Shown in pieces: positions 6,519-12,005 of a stretch of DNA of 12,390 bases. Below the pieces are notes generated by a model, which saw only the letters and a list, made by a program, of their open reading frames with translations, made no database searches and was not told the DNA's origin. Origin of the DNA: Nitrososphaerota archaeon (GTDB taxonomy: Archaea > Thermoproteota > Nitrososphaeria > Nitrososphaerales > UBA183); contig JAPCJN010000041.1 in NCBI GenBank assembly GCA_027886925.1, positions 1 to 12,390 of the forward strand, in the 5' to 3' direction. Every line of letters starts with the position of its first letter. The first letter of the stretch is position 1. Made by a program: the position numbers and the translations under genes.

Positions 6519-7415
6519 CTAGCTGGATTTCTTAATCCAGTCTATCGTGCGCCGCAAGCCTTCGTCCAGGTCAAGGTCGTAGTCGTAGTGTAGTAGCCTC
6601 TTCATCTTGTCCGTCGATGGGTAGCTCACCTGCGGTTCCGTCTCAGCCTGCGACCTGGGTGGCAGCATCTGGAGTTCTGAGTCAGAGTGGGTCAAGCGCT
6701 TCACTCGTTCCGCAAGCTGCCTTATCGCAATCGTCTCACCTCCGCCGAAATTGAAGGCCTCCCCTACGGCCGCGTCGTCATCGAGTATCTTGGAGACCAG
6801 CTTCGCAAAGTTAGCGGCGTGGGAGGGCGCGGTCACGTCCCTCCCTGAATTGAAGAGCTTCAATGGCTCGTTCTTTAGGCAGGTCCGGATGAAGAAAGGG
6901 ACAGCCCGGTTCGGATGGTCGAACTCCCCGAAGAGCAGCCAAGCACGGGTTATCGCGACGGGCAGACCCTTCGTCTTGTAGTAGCTCATAACGAGCTTCT
7001 CACCTATCACCTTGGAGTAGTCGTAGGGTACCCTCGGGTCCATCGCTTGCTCCTCGCCTACGGGGTTGTCCTTGGGCGCCCCGTAGACGTTCGCGGAGGA
7101 AGCGAAGAGGAACCTGCTCACTCCTTTCTTCGAGGCCAGCTCGAGAGCGTTTAGCGTCCCAAAGCAGTTGATCTGATAACAAGAATACGGGTCTTCGATG
7201 GTCTTGTTGAGGTCTGCAATGCCCGCGAGGTGCACCACTGCCTCGAAGTCCAGGCGTGAGAGCTCATTGTCGACGAATGCCTTGTCGACGATGCTCCCGA
7301 CGACTTTCGCGGTGCGCGCGACGTCGGTCCCTATGGGCTCGAACCCGTTCGCGGACAGGTAGTTCACGACATGCTTCCCCACGAACCCCTCCGAGCCGGT
7401 TACCAGCACTCTCAA
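6519..7415 (-). CDS. NAD-dependent epimerase/dehydratase (extended SDR, nucleotide-sugar type)
   Basis: A 298-residue extended SDR. It has a Rossmann loop TGSEGFVG (residues 6-13), Asp31 at the end of strand 2 favouring NAD+ over NADP+, HLAGIAD (62-68), FASSANVYG (104-112) with the catalytic serines, and YDYSK (Tyr131, Lys135). The C-terminal half (NRAVPFFIRTCLKNEPLKLFNSGRDVTAPSHAANFAKLV) fits UDP-glucose 4-epimerase/dTDP-glucose dehydratase relatives that act on nucleotide sugars for glycan synthesis; the exact substrate is not readable. The frame is open to an ATG at 7583, but that extension overlaps the preceding gene and has no homology feel. A TATA box at 7444-7450 places initiation near 7420, so TTG 7415, right before the Rossmann strand, is the likely start. 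It is convergent with rpsJ, 21 bp apart. Confidence 0.87.
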   Translation of the reverse strand: MRVLVTGSEGFVGKHVVNYLSANGFEPIGTDVARTAKVVGSIVDKAFVDNELSRLDFEAVVHLAGIADLNKTIEDPYSCYQINCFGTLNALELASKKGVSRFLFASSANVYGAPKDNPVGEEQAMDPRVPYDYSKVIGEKLVMSYYKTKGLPVAITRAWLLFGEFDHPNRAVPFFIRTCLKNEPLKLFNSGRDVTAPSHAANFAKLVSKILDDDAAVGEAFNFGGGETIAIRQLAERVKRLTHSDSELQMLPPRSQAETEPQVSYPSTDKMKRLLHYDYDLDLDEGLRRTIDWIKKSS

Positions 7416-7443
7416 GTGCAGTTCGTGTCCGCCCTTCAGACCG

Positions 7444-7450
7444 TATTTAA
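7444..7450 (-). promoter_or_regulatory. TATA-like box of the SDR epimerase gene
   Basis: On the minus strand TTAAATA, in the 43-bp gap after the upstream gene's stop. Initiation about 27 bp downstream falls near 7420, a few bases before TTG 7415. This argues against the longer reading frame starting at 7583. Confidence 0.55.
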
Positions 7451-7458
7451 GCTGCGGT

Positions 7459-7857
7459 TCAGGCTTGTTCCAGGATGTTCCGATAGGAACCGACGAGCTC
7501 CCTGTCGACGACTCCCGACACGAGCTTCTCTTTGCCGTCAGGAAGAATGATAGGAAACGCCGTGGCATGATATGGGAGGTCAAGGGCCTCGAGCCTTAGT
7601 TCGTCTTCGTACTCGGCCACCTTCATGCATGTTCCTTTGCCGAGAGCGTAGTGATAGACCTTCACGACCCGTCTCTCCCCAAACCCGCCTCCCCTGCCTC
7701 CGGCGGCCGTGGAACCGCCGGGCATCTGAAGCACGAAGATGTTGTTGGATCGATCCAGGTTGCTGAGGTCGATGACATCCTCGGCAACAAAAACGCGTCG
7801 TCCCTTCGTCTCGAGGAAGGCGACAAAATCAGCAACTTCAGTGGATATTGTGGACAT
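7459..7857 (-). CDS. Hypothetical protein with central Gly-rich linker, 132 residues
   Basis: I do not recognise this protein. Residues 1-43 look like an alpha/beta unit (EVADFVAFLETKGRRVFVAEDVIDL, then NNIFVLQMP). Residues about 47-61 form a glycine-rich flexible loop (GGSTAAGGRGGGFGE). Residues 62-132 are again alpha/beta, with VVKVYHYALGKGTC, a helix EDELRLEALDLP, a strand AFPIILPDG and LVSGVVDRELVGSYRNILEQ. No membrane helix, signal peptide or metal-ligand cluster is visible. The ATG at 7857 is well placed and the TAA/TGA-free frame and composition look real. The SDR gene follows after 43 bp but appears to have its own promoter. A cttaag-like box near 7885-7890 could be its TATA element, weakly. 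Confidence 0.65.
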   Translation of the reverse strand: MSTISTEVADFVAFLETKGRRVFVAEDVIDLSNLDRSNNIFVLQMPGGSTAAGGRGGGFGERRVVKVYHYALGKGTCMKVAEYEDELRLEALDLPYHATAFPIILPDGKEKLVSGVVDRELVGSYRNILEQA

Positions 7858-8012
7858 ACCCTCATCGATAAATTCGTCGAGCTTCTTAAGACTTAGCGAA
7901 TTCTATTATGGTTCCCAGAAAGACGCGACGACCGAATCAGGCGCTCGGTGAGGAATCCTGCCCTTCCACGAGCGGGTGATGTTGTGTCTGGGGTAAGACC
8001 GAGTTCCCTTCC

Positions 8013-8681
8013 TTACCCTCGTCCGAATAATTCTCGCTGGAGCTCGTCCAGAATCGACCGCACCACCGCCTCTCTCATGTCGAGGGAGCGCGAGATGTTC
8101 TCGACCTCCCTGTCGTGCTCCTCGAGGATGTGGAACGCCACCCTCCTGACATCAATGTCGCCCAGTGCGAGCACTATCTTCGAGGCCTCGTCCATCAGGT
8201 CGTTCCTGACCGAGAGGAGGCCGACCCTCTCTTCGTCGATCGCCCCTATCTTCTGGTCGATTTCGTCCATGATTCTCGAGATCGTCGAGAGCCTAGCAGC
8301 CTCGCTCGTTAAGGCCAAGGCCTGCCTTGCCTCAGAGGCGAACGAGGCCTGTTTCGCCGTGGGCCTTGCCTTCGGAGTGGCATTAAATGAGATGGCCCTT
8401 TCCTTGAAGAGGTGCGGCGCCACATCCATCGTTATCGAGATGCTCTTGGCCAGCGAGTACCTCTTGCGTGCCGGTCCGCTGGGGCTGCTCTCGGTGGCGG
8501 AGCTCACGATTCCCGCCTTCTGCATCATGGCGAGATGCTTCGCCACTAGCGGCTGCCCGAGGCCGAGCTCCTTCGAGAGCTGAAGTGGGTAACATGCCTC
8601 CTCGCTGAGGCGCTTGATTATCATCCGCCTGACGGGGTTCTCGATGACCTGCAGCACCGTGTCGAGCTCTCGCTCCCTCAT
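8013..8681 (-). CDS. Phr/HSR1-like ArsR-type winged-helix heat-shock regulator
   Basis: A 222-residue protein. Residues about 8-80 are a winged helix of ArsR type: 'ENPVRRMIIKRLSE', a second helix PLQLSKELGLG, a recognition helix QPLVAKHLAMMQKAG (43-57) and a wing ending in ARKRYSL. Residues about 125-218 are two long helices, probably a coiled coil for dimerisation. The order and wording (N-x-x-RR-x-I, LS.ELG.GQ..V..HL..M..AGI, R.RYS..) match, from memory, the Pyrococcus heat-shock repressor Phr and Archaeoglobus HSR1. It follows hsp20 on the same strand after 39 bp, so it is probably cotranscribed with it. The inferred role is to repress its own unit by binding the 9-5-9 inverted repeat at 9241-9263 until heat stress. 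General ArsR identity is firm; the Phr assignment is an inference. Confidence 0.82.
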   Translation of the reverse strand: MRERELDTVLQVIENPVRRMIIKRLSEEACYPLQLSKELGLGQPLVAKHLAMMQKAGIVSSATESSPSGPARKRYSLAKSISITMDVAPHLFKERAISFNATPKARPTAKQASFASEARQALALTSEAARLSTISRIMDEIDQKIGAIDEERVGLLSVRNDLMDEASKIVLALGDIDVRRVAFHILEEHDREVENISRSLDMREAVVRSILDELQRELFGRG

Positions 8682-8698
8682 CCACTCTCATCCCTTAG

Positions 8699-8705
8699 AA
8701 AAAAA
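8699..8705 (-). terminator. Oligo-T tract after hsp20 (possible partial terminator)
   Basis: Seven consecutive T on the minus strand, 15-21 bp after the hsp20 stop and before the regulator start at 8681. Archaeal termination uses such T-tracts. It could lower read-through and so set a high hsp20-to-regulator ratio; it does not exclude cotranscription. Confidence 0.4.
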
Positions 8706-8720
8706 TCCGGGAGGGTGTAC

Positions 8721-9227
8721 CTACTTGAGGTCCACCGTTCTCGCGTCTGTGAGCCTAGCTCGGCTCTTCGGGAGCTTGAGCTCGAGGATTCCGTTCTTCA
8801 TGGTCCCTTCGATCTTTTCGGTCAGAACTTGGTCGGGAAGGCTGACGTACTGGTAGTAGGAGCGCCTGCTCCTGCGGTAGGAGCCGTCCTCCTCCTCGCT
8901 CTCCTTCTCAGATTTGTCCGCCTTCAACTCTATCCCGCTCGAGTCCACCTTGACCTCGACATCGTCTTTCGTGAAGCCAGGAATCTCGGCGGTAAGGCTG
9001 TAGTGGTCGCCTCTGTCCTCGAGGTCCACTGTGGGCTGCCTGAAGCCTGCTATTTCCGATGATGACGAGCGTGTCGTGCCTGAAAAGAATGGCTGAAAGA
9101 AGTGGTCGAATGGCCTGAAGAACTCCTCGAACACATTCTCTAATCCAGCGCCCTGTCTGAGCGCCGGGCTCGTGCTGTCCGCCCCTGCATTGTTCGGCAG
9201 GGATTTTGTAGTCTTCTTGTCTTTCAT
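8721..9227 (-). CDS. hsp20: Small heat-shock protein Hsp20 (alpha-crystallin family)
   Basis: An ATP-independent holdase that binds unfolding proteins as large oligomers in the cytoplasm. It has 168 residues. Residues 1-62 are a variable N-terminal arm with an FEEFFRPFDHFFQPFF aromatic stretch (33-48). The alpha-crystallin domain spans about 64-155: QPTVDLEDRGDHYSLTAEIPGFTKDDV, then a charged loop KSEKESEEEDGSY (105-117) and the GTMKNGILELKLPK signature (141-154). The C-terminus carries a V-x-L motif (165-167) of the kind that docks neighbouring dimers. Unlike its leaderless neighbours, it has a leader of roughly 17 bases with a good Shine-Dalgarno (AGGTG, 9233-9237, 5 bases before ATG). A strong TATA box and a perfect inverted repeat sit upstream, implying tight regulation by the adjacent winged-helix protein. 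Confidence 0.95.
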   Translation of the reverse strand: MKDKKTTKSLPNNAGADSTSPALRQGAGLENVFEEFFRPFDHFFQPFFSGTTRSSSSEIAGFRQPTVDLEDRGDHYSLTAEIPGFTKDDVEVKVDSSGIELKADKSEKESEEEDGSYRRSRRSYYQYVSLPDQVLTEKIEGTMKNGILELKLPKSRARLTDARTVDLK

Positions 9228-9240
9228 TTTTTCACCTGTA

Positions 9241-9263
9241 GTAGACTACTAACGGTAGTCTAC
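9241..9263. promoter_or_regulatory. Perfect 9-5-9 inverted repeat, heat-shock operator candidate
   Basis: GTAGACTAC-N5-GTAGTCTAC. It begins directly downstream of the hsp20 TATA box and covers the predicted transcription start near 9244. The inner AC-N5-GT agrees with what I recall of the Phr consensus core (AC-N5-GT) and of the Archaeoglobus HSR1 site (CTAAC-N5-GTTAG). A dimer bound here would block RNA polymerase recruitment. Confidence 0.72.
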
Positions 9264-9264
9264 C

Positions 9265-9277
9265 TAAATAAATATTT
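9265..9277 (-). promoter_or_regulatory. TATA box of hsp20
   Basis: Read on the minus strand it is AAATATTTATTTA, preceded by GCG, a weak BRE. It is the most AT-rich box in the window and predicts initiation near 9244, inside the inverted repeat. Confidence 0.7.
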
Positions 9278-9357
9278 CGCGCGGGCAGCTGCTACGGCTA
9301 GTAAAATGGCGCCGGGGGTAGGATTTGAACCCACGAGACCCGGATGGGTCACAGGCT

Positions 9358-9368
9358 GTCTTGGGAGA
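9358..9368 (-). other. tRNA intron 2 (canonical 37/38), 11 nt
   Basis: Between base 37 and base 38. A bulge-helix-loop forms: a 4-bp helix CTTG/CAAG flanked by 3-nt bulges AGT and ACA, with a 4-nt intron loop CTCC. Cutting after the second base of each bulge (AG^T and AC^A) removes exactly 11 nt and restores a 7-base anticodon loop. Confidence 0.85.
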
Positions 9369-9398
9369 CTCAAGGCCCGCGCATTAGACCACTCTGCT

Positions 9399-9413
9399 CT
9401 CAGGCATTAGTGA
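9399..9413 (-). other. tRNA intron 1 (non-canonical, between bases 8 and 9), 15 nt
   Basis: The sequence between acceptor stem and D arm is 15 bases too long. A bulge-helix-bulge can be drawn: 4-bp helix CGGG/CCTG (one G-U), bulges GTT and AGA, an inner CA/TG pair closing a CTAA loop, and an outer GC/GC pair. Cuts GT^T and AG^A leave U8-A9-G10, the canonical connection. Confidence 0.72.
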
Positions 9414-9452
9414 ACCCCGGCGTTCCCCGGCACCATCGGACTAACTCAGCCT

Positions 9453-9461
9453 CTTGATAAG
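9453..9461 (-). promoter_or_regulatory. TATA-like box of tRNA-Ser
   Basis: CTTATCAAG on the minus strand, predicting initiation near 9430, about nine bases before the mature 5' end. The leader then starts almost exactly at a second GCCGGGG copy (9425-9431). Confidence 0.45.
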
Positions 9462-9594
9462 GACTAGATTGTGACCCTTGGGATTACTGTTAGCTTTTTT
9501 CTACGATTTTCGGATATCGTTAACACGGCTACATGAAGGTAAGAATCAGCTTCGGAGTTGCCTGAGGATTTCGTTCGTTCTCCATCCCACCAAC

Positions 9595-9602
9595 GATTAT
9601 TA
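9595..9602 (+). promoter_or_regulatory. TATA-like box of the hydroxyacyl-CoA dehydrogenase gene
   Basis: GATTATTA centred about 27 bp upstream of ATG 9626, predicting a leaderless transcript. The 9432-9594 stretch otherwise shows only the tRNA promoter. Confidence 0.55.
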
Positions 9603-9625
9603 CCTCCTTCGTCCGGTGCGGACCT

Positions 9626-10525
9626 ATGAGCGGTTCGCAGATTCGAAAGGTTGCCGTCGTCGGGGCAGGTCTGATGGGCCACGGGATCGCGCAGGTCTGC
9701 GCCCAGACGGCGGGTTACGAGGTCGCGTTGCTCGACGTGAAGCAGGAGTTGGTCGACAGAGGGTTGTCTATGATAAATGACAGCCTTTCGCGATTCGTCA
9801 CCAAAGGAGCCCTGGACAGACAAAGGGCGGACGAGATACTTGGAAGGATCCGTCCCACCGTCGACCTGAAGGAAGCCGTCGGGGACGTGCAGCTAGTTAT
9901 CGAGGCGGCCAGCGAAGACCCGAAGCTGAAGCTGGAGCTCTACAAGAGAATCGCGGAGCACCTCCCTCACGGAGCCACGCTCGCGTCCAACACCTCCTCA
10001 ATCAGCATCACGCTACTCGGTTCAGCGACGAAGAACCCGGAGAACGTCGCTGGGATGCACTTCTTCAACCCTCCACAGCTGATGCCGCTCATAGAGATCG
10101 TCCGGGGCGCCAAGACCTCCGATGCGACCGTCGAGACGATACGGGCGGCGGCAAAGCAGATGGGTAAGGAGACCGTGCTCTGCAAGAAAGACGCGCCCGG
10201 GTTCATCGTCAACCGCATACTCATGCCAGCCCTCAACGAGGCGACGCTCCTTGTCAACGAAGGGGTCGCCGACCCTGAGGACATCGACAAGGCGATAACG
10301 CTGGGGCTCAACTGGCCGATGGGTCCTTTGAAGCTGCTCGATTTCATCGGGCTCGACACGGCCCTTGCCATCTCCGAGGTATTCATGCAGGAACTGGAGG
10401 ACAGCAAATACAGGCCGTCCCCGCTTGTCAAGCGTATGGTGAGGGCCGGGCTCCTGGGAAGGAAGTCTGGGAAGGGGTTCTACGAATGGGGCTCCGCCTC
10501 GACGAAGACCTCATCCGGAAAGTAG
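9626..10525 (+). CDS. 3-hydroxyacyl-CoA (3-hydroxybutyryl-CoA) dehydrogenase
   Basis: Oxidises (S)-3-hydroxyacyl-CoA to 3-ketoacyl-CoA with NAD(P)+. The 299-residue protein is the stand-alone dehydrogenase length (about 285-300), without a fused hydratase. The dinucleotide loop is GAGLMGHG (13-20), with Asp37 at the end of strand 2 favouring NAD+. Catalytic residues by alignment with the human enzyme are Ser124 in SNTSS, His145 in MHFFNPP, Glu157 in LIEIV and Asn196 in PGFIVNR. The C-terminal domain ends with GRKSGKGFYEW. Acyl-CoA thioesterase and enoyl-CoA hydratase genes follow, giving two consecutive beta-oxidation steps. In Nitrososphaerota relatives the same chemistry also occurs in the hydroxypropionate/hydroxybutyrate cycle. 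Start ATG 9626 fits the TATA spacing. Confidence 0.94.
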   Translation: MSGSQIRKVAVVGAGLMGHGIAQVCAQTAGYEVALLDVKQELVDRGLSMINDSLSRFVTKGALDRQRADEILGRIRPTVDLKEAVGDVQLVIEAASEDPKLKLELYKRIAEHLPHGATLASNTSSISITLLGSATKNPENVAGMHFFNPPQLMPLIEIVRGAKTSDATVETIRAAAKQMGKETVLCKKDAPGFIVNRILMPALNEATLLVNEGVADPEDIDKAITLGLNWPMGPLKLLDFIGLDTALAISEVFMQELEDSKYRPSPLVKRMVRAGLLGRKSGKGFYEWGSASTKTSSGK

Positions 10526-10617
10526 CGAAAAAGAATTCTTTCTCGACGAAGAAAAGAAGAAGAAGAGCAGCGGATGCTCAAGCCTTTCAAGATCAGGTTC
10601 GGTAATGAGAATGCGCC

Positions 10618-10641
10618 AGTCCCTTCAAGTTCAAGGGGACT
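10618..10641. repeat. 8-bp stem-loop in convergent intergenic region
   Basis: AGTCCCTT pairs with AGGGGACT (one T-G) around an 8-base loop. It lies between the convergent ends of the dehydrogenase and thioesterase genes (146-bp gap, 10526-10671). There is no T-run after it, so it is not a classical terminator. The purine-rich GAAGAAAAGAAG tract near 10547 is the only other remarkable thing in the gap. Confidence 0.4.
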
Positions 10642-10671
10642 CCGCCCGCGGTCGCTCGGCCAGGATAATGG

Positions 10672-11073
10672 CTAGGCCGAAAGCCTCTTTCTGAAGTCTT
10701 CGGGAATCTCCTTCGAATTCCCGTCCTTCCCTATGAGGACGTGCACGGTGTGTCCTGTGCAAATCAACTTGTCGCGGGGAGCCTTCCTCACCTCGTAGTC
10801 CAGCCTCAAACTAGATCTTCCGACCTTGCTCAGCGAGGCCGTTACGGTCACCTCTTCGTCATATCTGACGGATGCCTTGTAGTCGGCGAAGGCCTGGACG
10901 ACGGGGGTGTGGAAGCCGCGCTTCTGAATCTCGACGTAGGGCAGGCCTATTGAGCGGAAAAGCTCCGTCCTCGCCACCTCGAACCATACGAAGTACTCCG
11001 CGTAGTATGCCACCTGCATCGCGTCCGTCTCCGCGAACCTGACGCGGAGCTTCACCGAGTGTTCGACGGCCAC
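10672..11073 (-). CDS. Acyl-CoA thioesterase, hotdog fold (YbgC/4HBT family)
   Basis: Hydrolyses acyl-CoA to free acid and CoA. From GTG 11073 it has 133 residues, the normal size of single hotdog-domain YbgC/4-hydroxybenzoyl-CoA thioesterases. The active-site segment is VRFAETDAMQVAYYAEYFVWFEVAR, with the candidate catalytic Asp17, followed by the hotdog strands (VVQAFADYKASVRYDEEVTVTASLSKVG, RLDYEVRK, CTGHTVHVLIG). An ATG at 11136 would add 21 basic residues, overlap the start codon of the divergent hydratase gene and lie upstream of the predicted start site, so it is less likely. The AT-rich box at 11104-11111 is about 34 bp from GTG 11073. The function fits CoA-ester turnover beside the beta-oxidation genes. 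Confidence 0.85.
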   Translation of the reverse strand: MAVEHSVKLRVRFAETDAMQVAYYAEYFVWFEVARTELFRSIGLPYVEIQKRGFHTPVVQAFADYKASVRYDEEVTVTASLSKVGRSSLRLDYEVRKAPRDKLICTGHTVHVLIGKDGNSKEIPEDFRKRLSA

Positions 11074-11103
11074 TTGCCCGACGCGCAATGAAGACAACCT
11101 AGG

Positions 11104-11111
11104 GTTTTTAC
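11104..11111. promoter_or_regulatory. Shared AT-rich box for divergent thioesterase and hydratase genes
   Basis: GTTTTTAC on the plus strand, GTAAAAAC on the minus. The centre is 27 bp from ATG 11135 (plus) and about 34 bp from GTG 11073 (minus). No second TATA candidate is seen between the two starts, so one box may serve both directions. Confidence 0.45.
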
Positions 11112-11134
11112 GCTCTTGCTTCACCCTCGCTGGC

Positions 11135-11917
11135 ATGGTCGAAGGGTATCAGAGTGTCTCGCTCGTGCTCGAGAAGCCGCTCGCGATTATTAGGTTGAAC
11201 AGGCCCGAGGCGCTCAACGCGCTCAACGGGAAGATGGCGAACGAGTTGGTGGATGCGCTGACGAGGCTGGAGGCGGACGATTCAGTCCACTGCGTAATCC
11301 TCACCGGAAGCGATAGGGCCTTCTGCGCCGGAGCCGACGTCAAGGAGATGGCTCAGATGTCGCTGGACGAGGTGGTCAAGGTGGAACACCTGAAGAACGT
11401 CTTTGCGAAGGCTGGAAGCTTCCGAAAGCCGCTCATCGGGGCCCTCAGCGGATACGCGCTCGGTGGCGGATTGGAGCTGGCCATGTGCTGCGACATCCTA
11501 GTCGCTTCTGAGGGGACGAAGCTGGGACAGCCCGAGATCAACATCGGGATAATCCCGGGTGGAGGGGCGACCCAGCGACTGACTCGGGCGCTCGGGAAAT
11601 ACAAGGCGATGGAGATGATCCTCACGGGCTCGACCATATCGGCCGAGGAAGCGAAGGCATACGGCCTCATCAACCGCGTCGTGCCCGTGGGGCAATGCCT
11701 GGAGGAGGCCAAAAAGCTCGCGATTGAGATCGCCCTGAAAGGGCCTCTCGCGGCCCAGCTTGCAAAGAAGGCCGTCAACGAGTCCCAAGAGATTGGCCTT
11801 TCGCAAGGCCTTGAATTCGAGCGCCTCCTCTTCCAGACGCTCTTCGCCACCAGTGACAAGGACGAAGGCATGAAGGCCTTCTTGGAGAAGCGGAGACCAA
11901 ACTTCTCAGGCAAGTGA
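11135..11917 (+). CDS. Enoyl-CoA hydratase (crotonase family)
   Basis: Adds water across the 2,3-double bond of enoyl-CoA such as crotonyl-CoA. The 260-residue length is typical of single-domain crotonases. The oxyanion-hole segment is FCAGADVKEM (63-72) and the GYALGGGLELAMCCD block (106-120) supplies Gly111. Both catalytic acids of true hydratases are present, Glu114 and Glu134 (QPEINIGIIPGGG), with the same 20-residue spacing as rat Glu144/Glu164. The C-terminal FATSDKDEGMKAFLEKRRPNF is the standard ending. Together with the dehydrogenase at 9626 it covers crotonyl-CoA to acetoacetyl-CoA. In ammonia-oxidising relatives a similar enzyme also works as 3-hydroxypropionyl-CoA dehydratase; sequence alone cannot tell. 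ATG 11135 fits a leaderless start from the TATA-like box at 11104-11111. Confidence 0.95.
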   Translation: MVEGYQSVSLVLEKPLAIIRLNRPEALNALNGKMANELVDALTRLEADDSVHCVILTGSDRAFCAGADVKEMAQMSLDEVVKVEHLKNVFAKAGSFRKPLIGALSGYALGGGLELAMCCDILVASEGTKLGQPEINIGIIPGGGATQRLTRALGKYKAMEMILTGSTISAEEAKAYGLINRVVPVGQCLEEAKKLAIEIALKGPLAAQLAKKAVNESQEIGLSQGLEFERLLFQTLFATSDKDEGMKAFLEKRRPNFSGK

Positions 11918-12005
11918 TGGAGTCCCAGCAAGCCTTATCTCGTAAACGTAATCGAGCGGACGAAGGTTGGTCCTCTACCGGAGCGCGAACAGGCAATATG
12001 CCCCG

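Larger units (their letters stand above)
9307..9421 (-). tRNA. tRNA-Ser(UGA) with two predicted introns and encoded CCA
   Basis: The acceptor strands GCCGGGG (9415-9421) and CCCCGGC (9311-9317) pair perfectly, with discriminator G (9310) and encoded CCA (9307-9309). The T arm is GTGGG-TTCAAAT-CCTAC; the long variable arm is GACCC-ATCC-GGGTC. The type II arm and G73 fit serine. The D arm (9381-9397) is GCAG-AGTGGTCTA-ATGC with U8 and A9 only if 15 bases are removed. The anticodon stem CGGGC/GCCTG and loop CTTGAGA form only if 11 bases are removed, exposing anticodon UGA. Mature length without CCA is 86 nt. A TATA-like box lies at 9453-9461. The 3' end is followed by TTTT, then the hsp20 promoter. 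Confidence 0.9.

Noticed and set aside
7858..8012. 155-bp gap searched for a C/D box RNA (GTGATGT near 7976)
   Set aside because: No matching D box or second box pair and no stable stem flanking it; not a credible sRNA.
7948..8583. 211-residue plus-strand frame opposite the Phr-like regulator
   Set aside because: Ser/Ala-rich antisense shadow; the minus-strand frame shows clear winged-helix motifs.
9425..9431. Upstream GCCGGGG as the true 5' acceptor strand of the tRNA
   Set aside because: Using it leaves no U8-A9 at a drawable splice motif, whereas the inner copy does; kept only as a possible competing pairing.
10574..10675. 33-residue reading frame (MLKPFKIRFGNENAP...) between the dehydrogenase and thioesterase genes
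   Set aside because: No TATA box or Shine-Dalgarno of note, it overlaps the thioesterase stop, and the stem-loop at 10618-10641 explains part of its sequence. It may be chance.
10656..10680. TCGGCC/GGCCGA stem at the end of the thioesterase gene
   Set aside because: Six GC-rich pairs with a 13-base loop running into coding sequence and no T-tract; expected by chance at this GC content.
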